A stretch of DNA of 64,000 bases from the NCBI GenBank assembly GCA_012972825.1, contig JABDHL010000015.1, positions 1 through 64,000 of the forward strand. Reading direction: 5' to 3'. Positions 63,286-64,000 of this stretch are shown here, piece after piece. This DNA comes from Chlorobiaceae bacterium (lineage in GTDB: Bacteria > Bacteroidota > Chlorobiia > Chlorobiales > Chlorobiaceae). Within the stretch, counting starts at the first letter, position 1. Each line of letters begins with the position of its first letter. Under the pieces are notes generated by a model. That model had not been told where the DNA came from, searched no databases, and saw only the letters and a list, made by a program, of their open reading frames with translations. The position numbers and the translations under genes are program-made.

Positions 63286-64000
63286 ATGATTATTTCTTCT
63301 GTTCATGAAGCCCACCGTCTCATGCAGTATATCAGTGATGCTGTTGGCTCAATTCGCGATCCTGACGAACTTTTTCGCATTGTTACAGACAAGCTGCGCC
63401 TGGTATTTGAATTTGATTCTGTCGTGATTATCACTTTCGACAAGGAGCGGCGGTACAGCAATGTTATTTTTGAAATGCTGCGATTTCAGGTTCCTGAAGG
63501 AATTGAGCGCAAAAAAAGGCCAATCGCCGGGTCATGGATTGAGCCGCACATGGCCGATTCGTCTGTTTCTGTTTTCACCATTAAAGAGGTTCTTGATCGT
63601 TATCCTGCAGATTTTCCTGTACCGCATGTTCTTTACGATGTCGGTATGCGTCAGGTTGTGTTGTCGCCGCTTCGGACAGGTGGAAAGATTGTCGGGTTTC
63701 TGAATTTTGTGTCAAAAGATGAAAAAAACTGGTCTGAAAGCGATAAAGAACTGCTTTCCACACTGTCATCGCCAATTGCTGTCGCAGTAAGCAATACCCT
63801 GGCCTACGAAGAGCTCCGTCTTCGTGAAGCACAGACTGTTATGCAGCTTGCCGTTAACAACGCCCTGCTTACCATAAAGGATAGGAACCGGATGCTCCTT
63901 GCTGTCTGTGAGCAGATCGATAAACTGGTGCCGTGTTCTTTTCTGGGTATTCGTGTATTGGGCGATGATGGCAGGTTTCGTCTTTACGATAATTTCATGC
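63286..64000 (+). CDS. GAF-domain signalling protein, 3'-truncated by window edge
   Basis: 238 residues visible from the ATG at 63286, open to the window end. A first GAF domain occupies about 8-170 (SVHEAHRLMQYISDAVGSIR, then QVVLSPLRTGGKIVGFLNFV), and a second begins near 175 (TIKDRNRMLLAVCEQIDKLV). Two GAF domains in this order occur in FhlA-like sigma-54 activators and in sensor kinases; the output domain is beyond the window. It diverges from the tolC-emr operon and could regulate it. Confidence 0.75.
   Translation, partial: MIISSVHEAHRLMQYISDAVGSIRDPDELFRIVTDKLRLVFEFDSVVIITFDKERRYSNVIFEMLRFQVPEGIERKKRPIAGSWIEPHMADSSVSVFTIKEVLDRYPADFPVPHVLYDVGMRQVVLSPLRTGGKIVGFLNFVSKDEKNWSESDKELLSTLSSPIAVAVSNTLAYEELRLREAQTVMQLAVNNALLTIKDRNRMLLAVCEQIDKLVPCSFLGIRVLGDDGRFRLYDNFM

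Overview
The window looks like the origin-proximal part of a green sulfur bacterium chromosome (Chlorobiales, Chlorobium/Pelodictyon type). Gene order and gene content support this, not a database match: rpmH-rnpA-yidD-yidC diverging from dnaA-dnaN-recF, a bchP-like geranylgeranyl reductase next to a Ycf49-like membrane protein, a flavodiiron protein, a family-B DNA polymerase, and GTP-dependent PEP carboxykinase. Species is not assigned.

Left accessory region (1-11829): the 3' end of an IS1380-type transposase, a PEGA-domain lipoprotein with a terminator, and a cluster of candidate defence genes. The cluster holds a 1576-residue DUF4011/SF1 helicase/Vsr-like nuclease/DUF3320 protein on the + strand. 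Facing it on the - strand are a membrane-anchored helix-hairpin-helix protein and a translationally coupled NUDIX plus PLD-helicase-DUF3427 pair. This is the best candidate in the window for a poorly described system.

Efflux and small-gene region (12124-20104, - strand): a TetR-AcrA-AcrB-OprM operon with a perfect 16-bp palindrome in front of tetR, then a ROK sugar kinase and a PAP2 phosphatase.

Origin and core (20114-43774): yidC, yidD, rnpA and rpmH (53 codons) read leftward, and dnaA, dnaN, recF and a DUF721/DciA-like gene read rightward. DnaA-box clusters lie on both sides of dnaA. Then come flavodiiron protein, DNA polymerase II, and mnmG (gidA) flanked by two perfect 16-bp parS sites, followed by secD-secF, a SurA-like chaperone, gyrB, yraN, rnhB, ribonuclease E/G and dapD.

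Right part (43778-64000): an S41 protease, the Ycf49-like/bchP pair, glyS, a tandem/inverted repeat cluster, clpS, an LD-carboxypeptidase, atpDC separate from the other ATP synthase genes, tRNA-Thr(CGT), a TlpA-type thioredoxin, pckG, dodecin, a YaaH-type transporter, an MFS exporter and a periplasmic MsrB. A tolC-usp-emrA-emrB efflux operon follows, with a MITE-like inverted repeat between emrA and emrB. The window ends inside a GAF-domain regulator.

The core genes cover replication initiation, chromosome segregation (parS), membrane protein insertion and export, and RNA processing. Two multidrug efflux systems and the defence cluster make up most of the variable content.
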